This document shows positions 7,115 through 15,038 of a stretch of DNA of 45,537 nucleotides, piece after piece (position 1 is the stretch's first letter; each line of letters starts with the position of its first letter). Under the pieces are notes generated by a model. That model worked only from the letters and a program-made list of their open reading frames with translations. It was not told the DNA's origin and ran no database searches. Both the position numbers and the translations under genes were made by a program. The DNA is taken from the IMG/VR virus record IMGVR_UViG_3300045256_000323, positions 1 through 45,537 of that record, one strand, 5' to 3'. This DNA comes from a virus.

Positions 7115-7560
7115 GCGCCGTCCTCAATGTCATCAACAGCTTCACCGTCACCATCAACGGCCAGACCTTCAGCGGCAGCCAGGGCGTCGCCGGCGCGGCC
7201 CCGACTGACCCGCTGCAAATCACGCTGCTTGGCGAGTGCGTCTACCAAGCGAACCAGCTTGCCACCGCCGACGCCGACATCGCCTGGCAGTCGGCCGATG
7301 ATGAGCCCGCGGTGATCTCGTACCTGTTCTTTTGGTGCGACCAGCCGATGTTCCTCCAGCTCCTCACGGCTGGCGGCCAGTTTGTTGTTCTCGTCCCGGC
7401 GTTCACGCCGATGATCCTGCCCGCGGGCTCGATTCTGGTCAACGCCAGCACGGCGGCGCTCGACGGCACGGCAACGCCGACCGTCGTGCCGCTCACCAAG
7501 GCGGTCGTTTGCAACCGTTCGGGCAACACGGGCAATTACCTGCTCGCCGTCTTTGAGTAG
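7111..7560 (+). CDS. beta-rich small virion protein, 149 aa
   Basis: The GTG start at 7111 has GGAGG eight bases upstream and overlaps the previous stop. An upstream ATG in the same frame at 7030 would run through the previous gene and has no ribosome site. The product is rich in Val, Thr and Ala with alternating patterns (INSFTVTINGQTFSGS; FVVLVPAFTPMILPAGSILV), suggesting a beta-sandwich. The place between portal and scaffold genes suggests head decoration, a fibre base or a connector role; none is proven. Confidence 0.7.
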   Translation: MSAVLNVINSFTVTINGQTFSGSQGVAGAAPTDPLQITLLGECVYQANQLATADADIAWQSADDEPAVISYLFFWCDQPMFLQLLTAGGQFVVLVPAFTPMILPAGSILVNASTAALDGTATPTVVPLTKAVVCNRSGNTGNYLLAVFE

Positions 7561-7563
7561 TCC

Positions 7564-7944
7564 ATGTCCTGGCAGACGAAATGGAAGGTCCCGAAAGGCC
7601 GGCGTTCTCGCAAGGCGCCGAGGCGGCGGCGGGCGTTCCAGCATGCCGCCGACTATGACGGCATGCCGGATGGCTGCTTGCCTGACCTGTTCGGCATCCC
7701 GCTCAAGTCGATGGCCCGTCCGACTGAAACCGAGAAGGCGGCCCGGTGCGTCCTCTACGCCGCGCGCTATGCGGCCATCGAAGAGAACCGGCGGCGCTGT
7801 CATGGGATCAACTCGACGGACGACCTTTTCAACCCGCCGCTTACCCCGGCCGATGTTGACGCGGTGACGGAAGAACAAATTGCCGATTTTCTGGCTTGCC
7901 GAGCAGGCCGAGGGTCGATAGATCAATCAACCGTTAAAAGGTGA
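7564..7944 (+). CDS. hypothetical basic protein, 126 aa
   Basis: It starts three bases after the previous stop. A very basic N-terminus (KWKVPKGRRSRKAPRRRRAF) is followed by an acidic/helical body with FGIPLKSMARPTETEKAARC and PADVDAVTEEQIADFLACRAG. A basic arm of this kind can bind DNA or RNA. It is the last gene before a strong hairpin and a 440-bp gap, so it closes the terminase-portal operon. No family recognised. Confidence 0.68.
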   Translation: MSWQTKWKVPKGRRSRKAPRRRRAFQHAADYDGMPDGCLPDLFGIPLKSMARPTETEKAARCVLYAARYAAIEENRRRCHGINSTDDLFNPPLTPADVDAVTEEQIADFLACRAGRGSIDQSTVKR

Positions 7945-7972
7945 AGGCCGCTGGATGAGAACCAGCGGCCTT
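7944..7972 (+). terminator. hairpin after portal operon, probable terminator
   Basis: A perfect 11-bp stem AAGGCCGCTGG (7944-7954)/CCAGCGGCCTT (7962-7972) with loop ATGAGAA starts on the stop codon of the preceding gene. No T-run follows, so it may stall or stabilise rather than fully terminate. A promoter-like sequence lies about 340 bp downstream. Confidence 0.6.
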
Positions 7973-8173
7973 CGGGTGTGCTTCCTGCACCAAACCAGAG
8001 CAGCAAGCATATCCTAACTCGCCGGCGTAGGCGGGGCAATACCTAGACCGGAAAATTTCCGAAAAAACGGCTAGGGCCACTGCCGGGGCGCTGCGGCGCG
8101 AGTGTGGCGATTACCCAGGCCGACAGGCGCCAAAGCAGGGGCAGAGTCGGCGGAAGTCCCCCGCCCGGCCTGG

Positions 8174-8194
8174 CTCTGGGCGCTGCGCCCAGAG
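8174..8194. repeat. dispersed palindrome copy
   Basis: CTCTGGGCGCTGCGCCCAGAG is an extended copy with central T in place of A (21 bp overall), in the non-coding gap before the scaffold gene. Confidence 0.9.
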
Positions 8195-8309
8195 GGTCCG
8201 CGAGGAACCCGGCAGTGGGGCCGGCATGGGGCCATGAGGCCGTTGCGGTGGACCTTAAATTAAACAGCGGGGCCAGGCCGGGGCTGCGCGCGTGTAGGTG
8301 TGACACCAC

Positions 8310-8339
8310 TTGACAGCTGCCGGGCACGCCTTGTAGATT
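8310..8339 (+). promoter_or_regulatory. sigma-70-type promoter for scaffold/capsid genes
   Basis: TTGACA (8310-8315), an 18-bp spacer, then TAGATT (8334-8339), ending 46 bp before the scaffold gene start. A consensus -35 is rare in such GC-rich DNA. It follows a hairpin terminator candidate, which fits a separate transcription start for high-level capsid expression. Confidence 0.65.
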
Positions 8340-8385
8340 ACCCGGCAAGCAATGGATTGTCCTCTCTCCCCCGGGACGGACCCCT

Positions 8386-9435
8386 ATGGCTGAGCCAGCC
8401 GCCTCCACGCCCGCTACGCCGACGGGATTCGAGCTTTACGACCCGACCACTGACCCGGCGGTTAAAGCGTCGAACGATCACACAGCGGCCGGGCTGGCGG
8501 CTGCCACGAAGCCTCCCCTGGCGACGGGCCAAGCGCCGCCAGCTGCCCCCAGCGCTGCAACGGAGTCGGCGACGCCTGCCAAGCCGAAGCACTCCCCCAT
8601 TCTCGTCAGCCGAGCCAAGCGATTCGGGTTCACGGAAGAAGAGGTGAATGACCTCTCGCCGGACGAATTGAAGGAGCTGCTGCGGGATACCGCGGTCGCC
8701 GCCCTGGTCGATCGGGCTGCTCCCGAACCGGACGTGTCAGTTCCAAGCCACGCGGCTGCTCCCGAACCGGCGGCCGCCCCGCCGATTGCCGAGGCTCCTG
8801 CGGGAGACGATGAGCTGGTGAAGGCCCTGAAGGAGGACGTTGACCCGGCAGTCGCCGACGCGATCGCCGCCTTTATCAACAAGAAGTTGCAGGGCCACGG
8901 TGAGCGGCTCGGTAAAGTGGAAGAGGCCACGAAGTACGCCTTAAGCTTTGTCGAGAGCAAACGAGCGGAAGAGAGCGACAACCAAATCGACCAGGGATTC
9001 AGCGACCTCGGGGCCGGCTTCGAGAAGGTGTTCGGGGCTGGCAACGCCCAAACGCTGGACCGCAACTCGCCAGCCTTCAAGCGCCGAGTGGCCATTGTCC
9101 GCGAGCTGCGCGCGAACCCGCCGAAGGATGGGAACATCCGCAAGGCGATTGCCGAGCTGGGCAAGAAGCACTTCGGCGATCTGGCGGCCGGCGCGCCGTC
9201 TGGCGCGCCGTCGCCGGCTTCCGACGAGCGGCCGCGCAAGCAACCTCGGGCGTCCAACGGCCGATTCAGCGAGCAGGATTACCAGGACGCGACGATGGCG
9301 GTGCCGACCAGCCGTCTACCGGCCGAAGAGCCGGCCGGGCGAGAGAAAGCGATCAAGACGGTCAGGGAGATTCAGTCCCGGAACGGGCGGGTCTCCGACG
9401 ACGACATCAATCAGGGCGAAGACAAGTTCCTGTAG
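8386..9435 (+). CDS. scaffolding-like protein
   Basis: 349 aa, immediately before the major capsid gene. It is Ala/Pro/Glu rich and looks disordered in the first about 60 residues. A helical segment SRAKRFGFTEEEVNDLSPDELKELL follows, then a long helical body (ADAIAAFINKKLQGHGERLGKVEEATKYALSFVESKRAEE), and a basic C-terminal region (KQPRASNGRFSEQDYQDATM). Acidic, helical proteins at this position act as internal scaffolds that guide capsid assembly and then leave the head. The role is inferred from composition and gene order. No protease motif is seen. Confidence 0.75.
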   Translation: MAEPAASTPATPTGFELYDPTTDPAVKASNDHTAAGLAAATKPPLATGQAPPAAPSAATESATPAKPKHSPILVSRAKRFGFTEEEVNDLSPDELKELLRDTAVAALVDRAAPEPDVSVPSHAAAPEPAAAPPIAEAPAGDDELVKALKEDVDPAVADAIAAFINKKLQGHGERLGKVEEATKYALSFVESKRAEESDNQIDQGFSDLGAGFEKVFGAGNAQTLDRNSPAFKRRVAIVRELRANPPKDGNIRKAIAELGKKHFGDLAAGAPSGAPSPASDERPRKQPRASNGRFSEQDYQDATMAVPTSRLPAEEPAGREKAIKTVREIQSRNGRVSDDDINQGEDKFL

Positions 9436-9511
9436 GAGCCCAAGGCTCCGGGCGGAGCCTGGAGCCTCGTGAACGCGGGGGGCGTGTCCGGGGGGCTGTG
9501 AGAGGATTCCT

Positions 9512-10552
9512 GTGGAACCAACGGTAGCCACGCAGCTCCACGATCTTGTCAACGCGACCCTTCGTGATCTCGGCAAGCCGAATTTCACCGAAATCGCGAC
9601 CGATACGCAGGAGCATATCGCTTGGCACAATCTGCTCCAGAAGAACCGTGTCGAGATGCAGAGCGGGGTTGGCGTTCAGTGGGACGTGATGGTAAATCAC
9701 TCCCAAAGCGCCAGCAACACCGGGTTTGGCGGCCGCGACAACGTGGATATCGTGGACACGTTGACCCAGGCGACGGCCGACTGGCGCGGGACGGTCGTGA
9801 ACTGGGCCTTCCTGGGACCGGAAATCGACATGAACGCCGAACCGGCCCGCATCGTGGACCTGGTTCGGCAACGGGAAGGCGCGGCCATGATCGCGATGGC
9901 CGAGCGCATGGAGAACAACTTCTGGGGACCGCCGGTTGACGTTTCCGACCAGGTGACCCCTTGGGGCCTGAAGACCTGGATCGTGAAGAACGCCACCGAG
10001 GGCTTCAACGGCGGCGCTCCTGCCGGCTACACGACGATCGGCCTGAACCCGACGACCTTCCCGCGGTGGAAGAACTGGACTGCCTCCTACTCGGAGGTGA
10101 CGCCCGACGACTTGTTGGCCCGCTGGTCGAAGGCGGCCACGTTCACGAAGTTCAAGCCGGCCGTCAAGCTGCCGACCTTCCACACCGGCGACCAGTTCGG
10201 CTACTACACGAACTACGGCGTGTACGGCCCGCTTGAGCAGCAACTGCGTGCTCAGAACGAGAACCTGGGGCCGGACGTGGCCAAGTTCGACGGCGAGGTC
10301 ATGTTTCGCCGCGTGCCGGTGACGTGGGTTCCCAAGCTCGAAGCCGACTCGACGAACCCTGTTTACGGCATCAACTGGGGCTCGTTCAAAACGATCTACC
10401 TGCGGAACTGGTGGCTGCGCCGGACTCGCGTGCCGATTTACCCGGGCCAGCACACGATGAACGCCACCTTCCTGGATTGCATTTACCAGTGGGTGCCGAA
10501 GAACCGGCGATGCCACTTCGTTATCTCCAACGGAGTCTCGGAGCCAGCGTAG
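9512..10552 (+). CDS. major capsid protein
   Basis: 346 aa with a GTG start and AGAGGA upstream. It follows the scaffold gene, and its size and texture fit an HK97-fold capsid protein: a helical N-arm (QLHDLVNATLRDLGKPNF), a beta-rich body (GVGVQWDVMVNHSQSASN...), a long helix region (EPARIVDLVRQREGAAMIAMAERMENN), and a Trp/Tyr-rich C-terminal part (VYGINWGSFKTIYLRNWWLRR). It forms the icosahedral shell. The alternative, a decoration protein, is unlikely given the order scaffold-capsid. Confidence 0.85.
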   Translation: MEPTVATQLHDLVNATLRDLGKPNFTEIATDTQEHIAWHNLLQKNRVEMQSGVGVQWDVMVNHSQSASNTGFGGRDNVDIVDTLTQATADWRGTVVNWAFLGPEIDMNAEPARIVDLVRQREGAAMIAMAERMENNFWGPPVDVSDQVTPWGLKTWIVKNATEGFNGGAPAGYTTIGLNPTTFPRWKNWTASYSEVTPDDLLARWSKAATFTKFKPAVKLPTFHTGDQFGYYTNYGVYGPLEQQLRAQNENLGPDVAKFDGEVMFRRVPVTWVPKLEADSTNPVYGINWGSFKTIYLRNWWLRRTRVPIYPGQHTMNATFLDCIYQWVPKNRRCHFVISNGVSEPA

Positions 10553-10557
10553 TGAAC

Positions 10558-10584
10558 CCGCTCTGGGCGCAGCGCCCAGAGCGG
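10558..10584. repeat. dispersed palindrome copy, longest
   Basis: A 27-bp inverted repeat: CCGCTCTGGGCGC, central A, GCGCCCAGAGCGG. It lies in the 60-bp gap after the capsid stop and could act as a transcript-stabilising or attenuating hairpin for the most highly expressed gene. Confidence 0.9.
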
Positions 10585-10612
10585 CCTTGAAACGAGGAGG
10601 GAGGCTGAGCGG

Positions 10613-10960
10613 ATGGCGGTGCAAGAAGTCAAACATGGTCCTCGCGGCGGCAAGAGCGCCAACCTCTCGCCGCTGATGGCGGCCCTTAACTCGGCCACCG
10701 ATGGCGAAGTTGTCAATGCCTGCCCCTTCGGCTGCGAAACCGAAGACCTCAGCGACAAGGGGCACTGCCGGCACCTGATCGGATTCACCTTGCCGCAGGA
10801 CGCCGGCCGCTTTGAGGTGCTGGAGCCGCCGGATGAGAACGGCTCGCGCCGGGTGAACGGCCGGAAGATCGAAAAGGTGCGGCCCGGCGACAAGCTGATG
10901 CGGGTGACGATCTGCCACCGCGTTTACCGGAAGTCGCCGGACGACGCGAAGCCGGAATAG
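10613..10960 (+). CDS. hypothetical protein with Cys/His cluster, 115 aa
   Basis: The ATG is preceded by GAGGAGGGAGG. The product contains NACPFGCETEDLSDKGHCRHLIGF, where C-x3-C and C-x-H are arranged as a possible metal site, and then a basic, beta-like C-terminal half (RKIEKVRPGDKLMRVTICHRVY). Position right after the capsid gene is often held by small decoration or connector proteins. No known family recognised. Confidence 0.72.
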   Translation: MAVQEVKHGPRGGKSANLSPLMAALNSATDGEVVNACPFGCETEDLSDKGHCRHLIGFTLPQDAGRFEVLEPPDENGSRRVNGRKIEKVRPGDKLMRVTICHRVYRKSPDDAKPE

Positions 10961-10995
10961 GGAACTCACTCACACGGGGGGGGCGGGAGAAACGG

Positions 10996-11859
10996 ATGAA
11001 CGCGATTGGTCTGCTCCAGAACCTTCAAACCGCTGCCGACCAGCGCAACGCCCCCTCGGGTTTCATGGCCGACATCCCGGTGCTTGATATGCTGGAGGAC
11101 CCGGGCATCGGCATTTACTGGCACCGCCGGTTCCACTCTTTCAAGAGCGGCACGGTCAACGCCGCCAATGCGTATTGGGCGCAGGGCCTAAACGCCTTCG
11201 GCTCGGCCGACGGCACCATCACCAACCTGACCACTCAGGAAGGCGGCGTGGCGCTGGCATCGACCGCGACCGACAACGCCGGGGCGTCCATCTCGCAGGC
11301 CTGCCCTCCGTTTCGCATCAGTCGGGCCGCGAAGACGCTGTGGTTTGAGGCGCGGGTGAAGACCTCGACCATTGCCGACACGAAGCACGACCTGTTCGTC
11401 GGCCTGATGGACACGAACACGGCCCTGAGCGCCACGGTGCCCATCACGGCCGCCGGCGCGGTCGCCGACGTGAGCTGCGTTGGCTTCTTCCGGCCGGAGT
11501 CGGCCAAGGCCGGGGCAGGCACCGGCGGCGCGACCTTGAACGTCACGTACAAGGCGGCCGGCGTAGCGGCGGTGGTTGTGGCCAACGATGTCGCGACGCT
11601 TCTGGCCGACACCTACGTCAAACTCGGCATGCGGTTCGATCAGCGGGCCGGCAAGTTCAGCAACAACGACAACGCCCTGTCGTTCTTCGTGGACGGCGTG
11701 AAGGTGGCTGAGAAGGTAATCCCGGTCGCGGCCGGCACGGACTTCCCCAACAACATCAACCTCGGCTTCTTCATGGCCGTGTTGAACGCCACGGCCACCA
11801 CGCCCGGCAACTCCTCAATCAGCAGCGTAACGGTCGCCCAGCTTCTCATCGGCCTGTAA
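10996..11859 (+). CDS. virion protein with jelly-roll/lectin-like domain
   Basis: 287 aa. After a short helical N-terminus (MNAIGLLQNLQTAADQRN), the protein reads as a beta-sandwich of the concanavalin A/LamG kind: LWFEARVKTSTIADTKHDLFVGLMD, then VKLGMRFDQRAGKFSN, LSFFVDGVKVAEKVI and NLGFFMAVLNATA. Such domains in phage heads or tails bind carbohydrate or decorate the capsid. The spacing after the capsid and connector genes favours head decoration. The fold is judged by pattern only. Confidence 0.75.
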   Translation: MNAIGLLQNLQTAADQRNAPSGFMADIPVLDMLEDPGIGIYWHRRFHSFKSGTVNAANAYWAQGLNAFGSADGTITNLTTQEGGVALASTATDNAGASISQACPPFRISRAAKTLWFEARVKTSTIADTKHDLFVGLMDTNTALSATVPITAAGAVADVSCVGFFRPESAKAGAGTGGATLNVTYKAAGVAAVVVANDVATLLADTYVKLGMRFDQRAGKFSNNDNALSFFVDGVKVAEKVIPVAAGTDFPNNINLGFFMAVLNATATTPGNSSISSVTVAQLLIGL

Positions 11860-11876
11860 GTGTGAGCAAGGAGGCA

Positions 11877-11913
11877 GAGTCGGCGGATAGAACGGGATGC
11901 TTTCCGCCGACTC
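11877..11913 (+). terminator. intergenic hairpin
   Basis: An 11-bp stem GAGTCGGCGGA (11877-11887)/TCCGCCGACTC (11903-11913) with a 15-base loop, in the 82-bp gap between the jelly-roll and adaptor genes. No T-run follows; it may be an attenuator or RNA processing site. Confidence 0.5.
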
Positions 11914-11941
11914 ACCTGGTTGACCACCCACGGACGCGCTC

Positions 11942-12736
11942 ATGACGATGCTTCTCAAAAAAGCTGACCTGGAGCGCGAACTCGGACTTTACCTTGGTTG
12001 GGGGCCGGGCAAGGACGGCGGGGCCGAGGCGTGGGACGCCGAGCAGACCCAACTGCTCAAGAGCTTTGTCGATTCGGGCTATTCCCGCTTCATCAACACC
12101 CCGCCGATCCCCAATGGCGTGCATCCCGGGGGCCACGACTGGACCTTCCTCCGGCCGGTGATTCAGCTTCAGGTGCCGGCCGGCGTAACGCAAACCCTGC
12201 TGCCGGACGACTTCGGCGGGTTCACGTCGCCGGAACTGACGCTGGTGAGCGATGCTCAGACCAGTTCCAGCCTGACGGTGAAACTCGGCCACGAGTTACA
12301 GTTGCGGATCGAACGGCAGAAGTACCCGTCGCGCACGAGCCGGCCGTTGCTCGCCGTGGTCATGCCTCGCAAAGAGCAGCCGCAACGGTTCGAGCTTCAG
12401 ATTTACCCGATTCCCGACCGGAGCTACACGCTCCAGGGCTCGTACAACCTGGTGCCCGAGGCCCTGTCGGACTCGTGGCCCTACGCCTACGGCGGGATTA
12501 CGCACCGGGAGACGCTCCTTGAGTCATGCCTGGCCGTCGCGGAAGAGCGATGGGACCGGGTGACAGAAGGCCCGCACTACCTGGCGTTCATGCGATGCTT
12601 GGCGGCCTCGATTCGCAAGGACCGGGAAATGCGGCCGCAGTGGTACGGCTACGACTCCGATCACAGCGACCGGATGCATCACCACTACTGGCGGGACTTT
12701 CCGCCGATCAAGGTCAACGGAGTCGTCCCCTTGTAG
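11942..12736 (+). CDS. head-tail adaptor (SU10/T7-like connector)
   Basis: 264 aa. The pattern matches adaptors of short-tailed phages. A helical start (KADLERELGLYLGWG...) leads to HDWTFLRPVIQLQVPAGVTQ, LLPDDFGGFTSPELTLV, SRPLLAVVMPRKEQPQRFEL, then QIYPIPDRSYTLQGSYNLVP and a helical end containing THRETLLESCLAVAEERWD. Adaptors form a ring under the portal and join it to the nozzle. A dispersed palindrome follows the stop by three bases. Confidence 0.75.
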   Translation: MTMLLKKADLERELGLYLGWGPGKDGGAEAWDAEQTQLLKSFVDSGYSRFINTPPIPNGVHPGGHDWTFLRPVIQLQVPAGVTQTLLPDDFGGFTSPELTLVSDAQTSSSLTVKLGHELQLRIERQKYPSRTSRPLLAVVMPRKEQPQRFELQIYPIPDRSYTLQGSYNLVPEALSDSWPYAYGGITHRETLLESCLAVAEERWDRVTEGPHYLAFMRCLAASIRKDREMRPQWYGYDSDHSDRMHHHYWRDFPPIKVNGVVPL

Positions 12737-12739
12737 CAC

Positions 12740-12754
12740 TGGGCGCAGCGCCCA
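12740..12754. repeat. dispersed palindrome copy
   Basis: TGGGCGCAGCGCCCA in the 29-bp gap between the adaptor stop (12736) and the next ATG (12766); AGGAGAAG follows directly as the ribosome site. The hairpin could affect access to that site. Confidence 0.9.
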
Positions 12755-12765
12755 CAGGAGAAGCC

Positions 12766-13791
12766 ATGTCGAAGCGTTACGACATTCAGTCCGCAGACCA
12801 GCTCGGTTCCCTCGTCCGCGGCCCGACCAAGCTGACGATGCTGGCCCAGGGGAACGGGCCGCCGACCAGCGGCATTCCCGGCTACGCCAAGGGCTGCATC
12901 TACATCGACCGCCTGAACGGCGTCGATTACACAAACATCGGCACGACGCTAGTGAGCGCGTGGGGCGCTTCGCTGGGCGGCAACGTGACGATCGCCGGCC
13001 AGCTGTTCGAGTCGGCCACGGACGGCATTACGGCCTTCGCCGGCGGCGGCCAGGCGAGCGCCACGCCGCTAACAACGCAACTCAACCGGCTCGTCACGGT
13101 CGCGGCCGACGGAGACTCCGTGGCGCTGCCTCAGAGCGTTCCCGGCATGGCGGTGACGGTGGTTAATACGGGAGCCAAGTCGGCCGACGTGTTCCCCGTG
13201 AACGGCGGCACGGACGCGATCAATGGCCAGGCCGCCAACGTCGCTGTGCGGGTGAAGGCCGGCGCTGTCGCCACTTTCTATTGCGAAGTCGCCGGCAAGT
13301 GGGAGTCGCAGCTTCCGCATCTGCGGTTTGCTTCCGTTGGCGCGTCCGGCTCGGTTGCCGCGCAGGCGGAAACGGCCTTTGGCACGAACCACTACGTTAT
13401 CCCGGCCAACAACCTGAAGATCGGCTCCAAACTGCGGGTTCGCGGCGGCGGCACAATCACGACCGCGAACGGCACGCTGCAAATCCGCGTTCGGCTCGGC
13501 GGCGTCGGCGGCGTCCTCGTCATGGACACGGGCAACGCCATCACGCCGGCCAACGGCGACCAGTTCCACTTCGACTTGAGCTTGTCGGTGATTGACACCG
13601 GAGCCACTGGCCACGTCTACGGCGTGTTTTCCTGGGGCATCGGCACCGGCAACACCGCGACTCTCCGGTTCAATAAGACGGCTTCCGTCGCCGTGGACAC
13701 CACGTCGTCGCAGGATTTGGTCGTCACCCAGCAGAACGGCACGGGCAATGGCGCGATCACGCTCGACTACCTGGACGTGGAGATGCCATGA
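12766..13791 (+). CDS. virion protein, probable head or tail fibre
   Basis: 341 aa. I chose the ATG at 12766, with AGGAGAAG upstream, over an in-frame ATG at 12526 that lies inside the adaptor gene. N-terminal residues about 35-65 read GIPGYAKGCIYIDRLNGVDY, a pattern common in phage structural proteins (G-xx-KGC-x-Y). The middle is Gly/Ala/Thr-rich. The C-terminal half is a beta-sandwich-like domain (GSKLRVRGGGTITTANGTLQ...). The stop overlaps the next ATG (ATGA). A fibre or decoration role is inferred. Confidence 0.75.
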   Translation: MSKRYDIQSADQLGSLVRGPTKLTMLAQGNGPPTSGIPGYAKGCIYIDRLNGVDYTNIGTTLVSAWGASLGGNVTIAGQLFESATDGITAFAGGGQASATPLTTQLNRLVTVAADGDSVALPQSVPGMAVTVVNTGAKSADVFPVNGGTDAINGQAANVAVRVKAGAVATFYCEVAGKWESQLPHLRFASVGASGSVAAQAETAFGTNHYVIPANNLKIGSKLRVRGGGTITTANGTLQIRVRLGGVGGVLVMDTGNAITPANGDQFHFDLSLSVIDTGATGHVYGVFSWGIGTGNTATLRFNKTASVAVDTTSSQDLVVTQQNGTGNGAITLDYLDVEMP

Positions 13792-13973
13792 GCCCAGACG
13801 AGCGGGCCTCCCTGATCTACGCGGACGTGCGCGGCGTGCGTCAGGGAGAGCCCGGCTCGTGGGTTGTGCCAGAGGACGTTCTGGTCGAGCTCCTGCTCGA
13901 ACGACGGATGCGAAGGGGGCTGCGGCTCGACCCCCCGCACGTTCCGCCTGGGCCGCACGGAGTCGGGCAATGA
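13788..13973 (+). CDS. hypothetical protein, 61 aa
   Basis: Coupled on both sides by ATGA overlaps, with the fibre-like gene and with the putative holin gene. MSPDERASLIYADVRGVRQG... contains a helical, acidic-then-basic segment (EDVLVELLLERRMRRGLRLD) and a Pro/Gly tail. As the first gene of the lysis-like cluster it could be an antiholin or a regulator. That is guesswork; no motif decides it. Confidence 0.65.
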   Translation: MSPDERASLIYADVRGVRQGEPGSWVVPEDVLVELLLERRMRRGLRLDPPHVPPGPHGVGQ

Positions 13974-14188
13974 GTTGGCGAGAGGCAACTGCCGTCGTGA
14001 TCCTCGCCATGATCCTGCTCGGCGTCGTGTACGATCTGGTTGCTTACTCGGTGTCGGGGAACGAAGCGACTATCTCACGGTTGTGCCTGGAGACGGCCGA
14101 CCGTTGCCGCGGTTTCGCGGTTGGATTTGTCTTTCTGCTTGGCGTGTTGTGCGGGTGCCTGTTCGTTCCGCAGCGCGTTGGGCCATAA
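13970..14188 (+). CDS. two-span membrane protein, putative holin
   Basis: 72 aa. The ATG at 13970 overlaps the previous stop. Two hydrophobic segments, residues about 7-27 (TAVVILAMILLGVVYDLVAY) and about 49-66 (FAVGFVFLLGVLCGCLFV), are separated by a polar loop with CLETADRCRGF. A short size, two spans and position before the secreted peptidase cluster fit a class II holin that makes membrane holes at lysis time. It is too short for most other membrane enzymes. Not proven; it could be another inner-membrane lysis regulator. Confidence 0.65.
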   Translation: MSWREATAVVILAMILLGVVYDLVAYSVSGNEATISRLCLETADRCRGFAVGFVFLLGVLCGCLFVPQRVGP

Positions 14189-14199
14189 CGGAGGGACCG

Positions 14200-14382
14200 A
14201 TGGCGAACTGGATCCAAGGGGCGATCAACCCCGCCCACAGGGGGTACTGCACCCCGATGTCCAAGAAAACCTGCACCCCGAGGCGCAAGGCGCTGGCCAG
14301 GACGCTGAAGAAGATGGCCAGGCGCCGCGGGGCCGGCCACGGGATGCACAAGAACGCCAAGCACGTCGGCCGGCACTCCTGA
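14200..14382 (+). CDS. small basic phage protein, 60 aa
   Basis: GGAGGGACCG precedes the ATG at 14200. The sequence MANWIQGAINPAHRGYCTPM is followed by SKKTCTPRRKALARTLKKMARR and a His/Lys/Gly-rich tail. Small proteins with the CTPM.KKTCTP.RKALA.T pattern recur in many tailed phages; their function is not established as far as I know. The net charge is strongly positive, so nucleic-acid or membrane binding is plausible. It sits between the holin candidate and the secreted coiled-coil gene. Confidence 0.8.
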   Translation: MANWIQGAINPAHRGYCTPMSKKTCTPRRKALARTLKKMARRRGAGHGMHKNAKHVGRHS

Positions 14383-14429
14383 GAGTTGCTGGAGAGGTTT
14401 AGGCCGCCGGTCGGCAGCTGATTCGTTCC

Positions 14430-14452
14430 GCTCTGCGCACCGCGCCCAGAGC
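14430..14452. repeat. dispersed palindrome, degenerate copy
   Basis: GCTCTGCGCACCGCGCCCAGAGC keeps the outer arms GCTCTG...CAGAGC but has a disturbed centre; it lies in the gap before the secreted coiled-coil gene. Confidence 0.65.
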
Positions 14453-14477
14453 ATCGTTTCCAGGACAGGGAGACCCT

Positions 14478-15038
14478 ATGCTTCTCGGCCTTGTACTGTT
14501 GGCGGCCTTTGTCGGCCAAGCTGCGCCAACCGAGCCCCTCGACGTTCTGCTCGACAAGATCGCCAAGCTCCGGGCTCAGCGCGCTGATCTGCAAAAGCAG
14601 GAAGACGAGCTGGTGGCCCAAGCGAAGGCCAGGTTCAAGGAGCTGGCTGACAAGATCGACAAGCTGGGCGCTACGCCGGCTCCGCCGACGCCGACGGATA
14701 AGTTGGCGGCCGACATCGCGAAACTCTACGCCGACGAGCCCAGCAAGGACAAGAAGGTCCAGGCGCTCACTTTGGCCAACCTCTACAAGCAGATGGCCAA
14801 GGAGAGCCAGTCGCCGACCTGCGAGACCTGTGAAGAACTCGCGGCGATCCTCCTCACCTTCGTTGAAAACACAGTCGGCCTTGGCGCGGACGCCTTGAAG
14901 CCGATCCGTGGCCGGGTGCTGACCGAGGTCCACGGAGTAGCGCCGAGTCTCACCGCAAAGCTTGACGACGGCCTCCGCGCCGGGATCGGCGGCGTCTATA
15001 GCCGCGCGGCGGCGATTCTTGAGGGGGTGGCTAAGTGA
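14478..15038 (+). CDS. secreted coiled-coil protein, spanin-like position
   Basis: 186 aa. A hydrophobic N-terminus (MLLGLVLLAAFVGQAAP) looks like a signal peptide cleaved near A14-A16. Residues about 22-66 form a clear coiled coil (LLDKIAKLRAQRADLQKQED...), then a Pro/Thr linker (ATPAPPTPTDK) and a helical C-terminal domain with CETCEE. A periplasmic coiled coil in a lysis cluster recalls spanins, which join inner and outer membranes for the last lysis step, but no lipobox or partner gene is seen. The stop overlaps the next GTG (GTGA). Confidence 0.7.
   Translation: MLLGLVLLAAFVGQAAPTEPLDVLLDKIAKLRAQRADLQKQEDELVAQAKARFKELADKIDKLGATPAPPTPTDKLAADIAKLYADEPSKDKKVQALTLANLYKQMAKESQSPTCETCEELAAILLTFVENTVGLGADALKPIRGRVLTEVHGVAPSLTAKLDDGLRAGIGGVYSRAAAILEGVAK

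Larger units (their letters stand above)
7945..8385. other. non-coding gap between portal and capsid operons
   Basis: About 440 bp with no convincing gene on either strand; the frames present are proline/arginine rich and have no ribosome sites. It holds the hairpin at 7944-7972, a palindrome copy at 8174-8194 and a good sigma-70-like promoter at 8310-8339. This would let scaffold and capsid genes be expressed independently of terminase and portal. Confidence 0.7.

Noticed and set aside
6514-7926. Leftward open frame of about 470 residues opposite the portal-region genes
   Set aside because: Arg/Val-rich antisense reading; rightward genes there have coupled starts, ribosome sites and natural composition.
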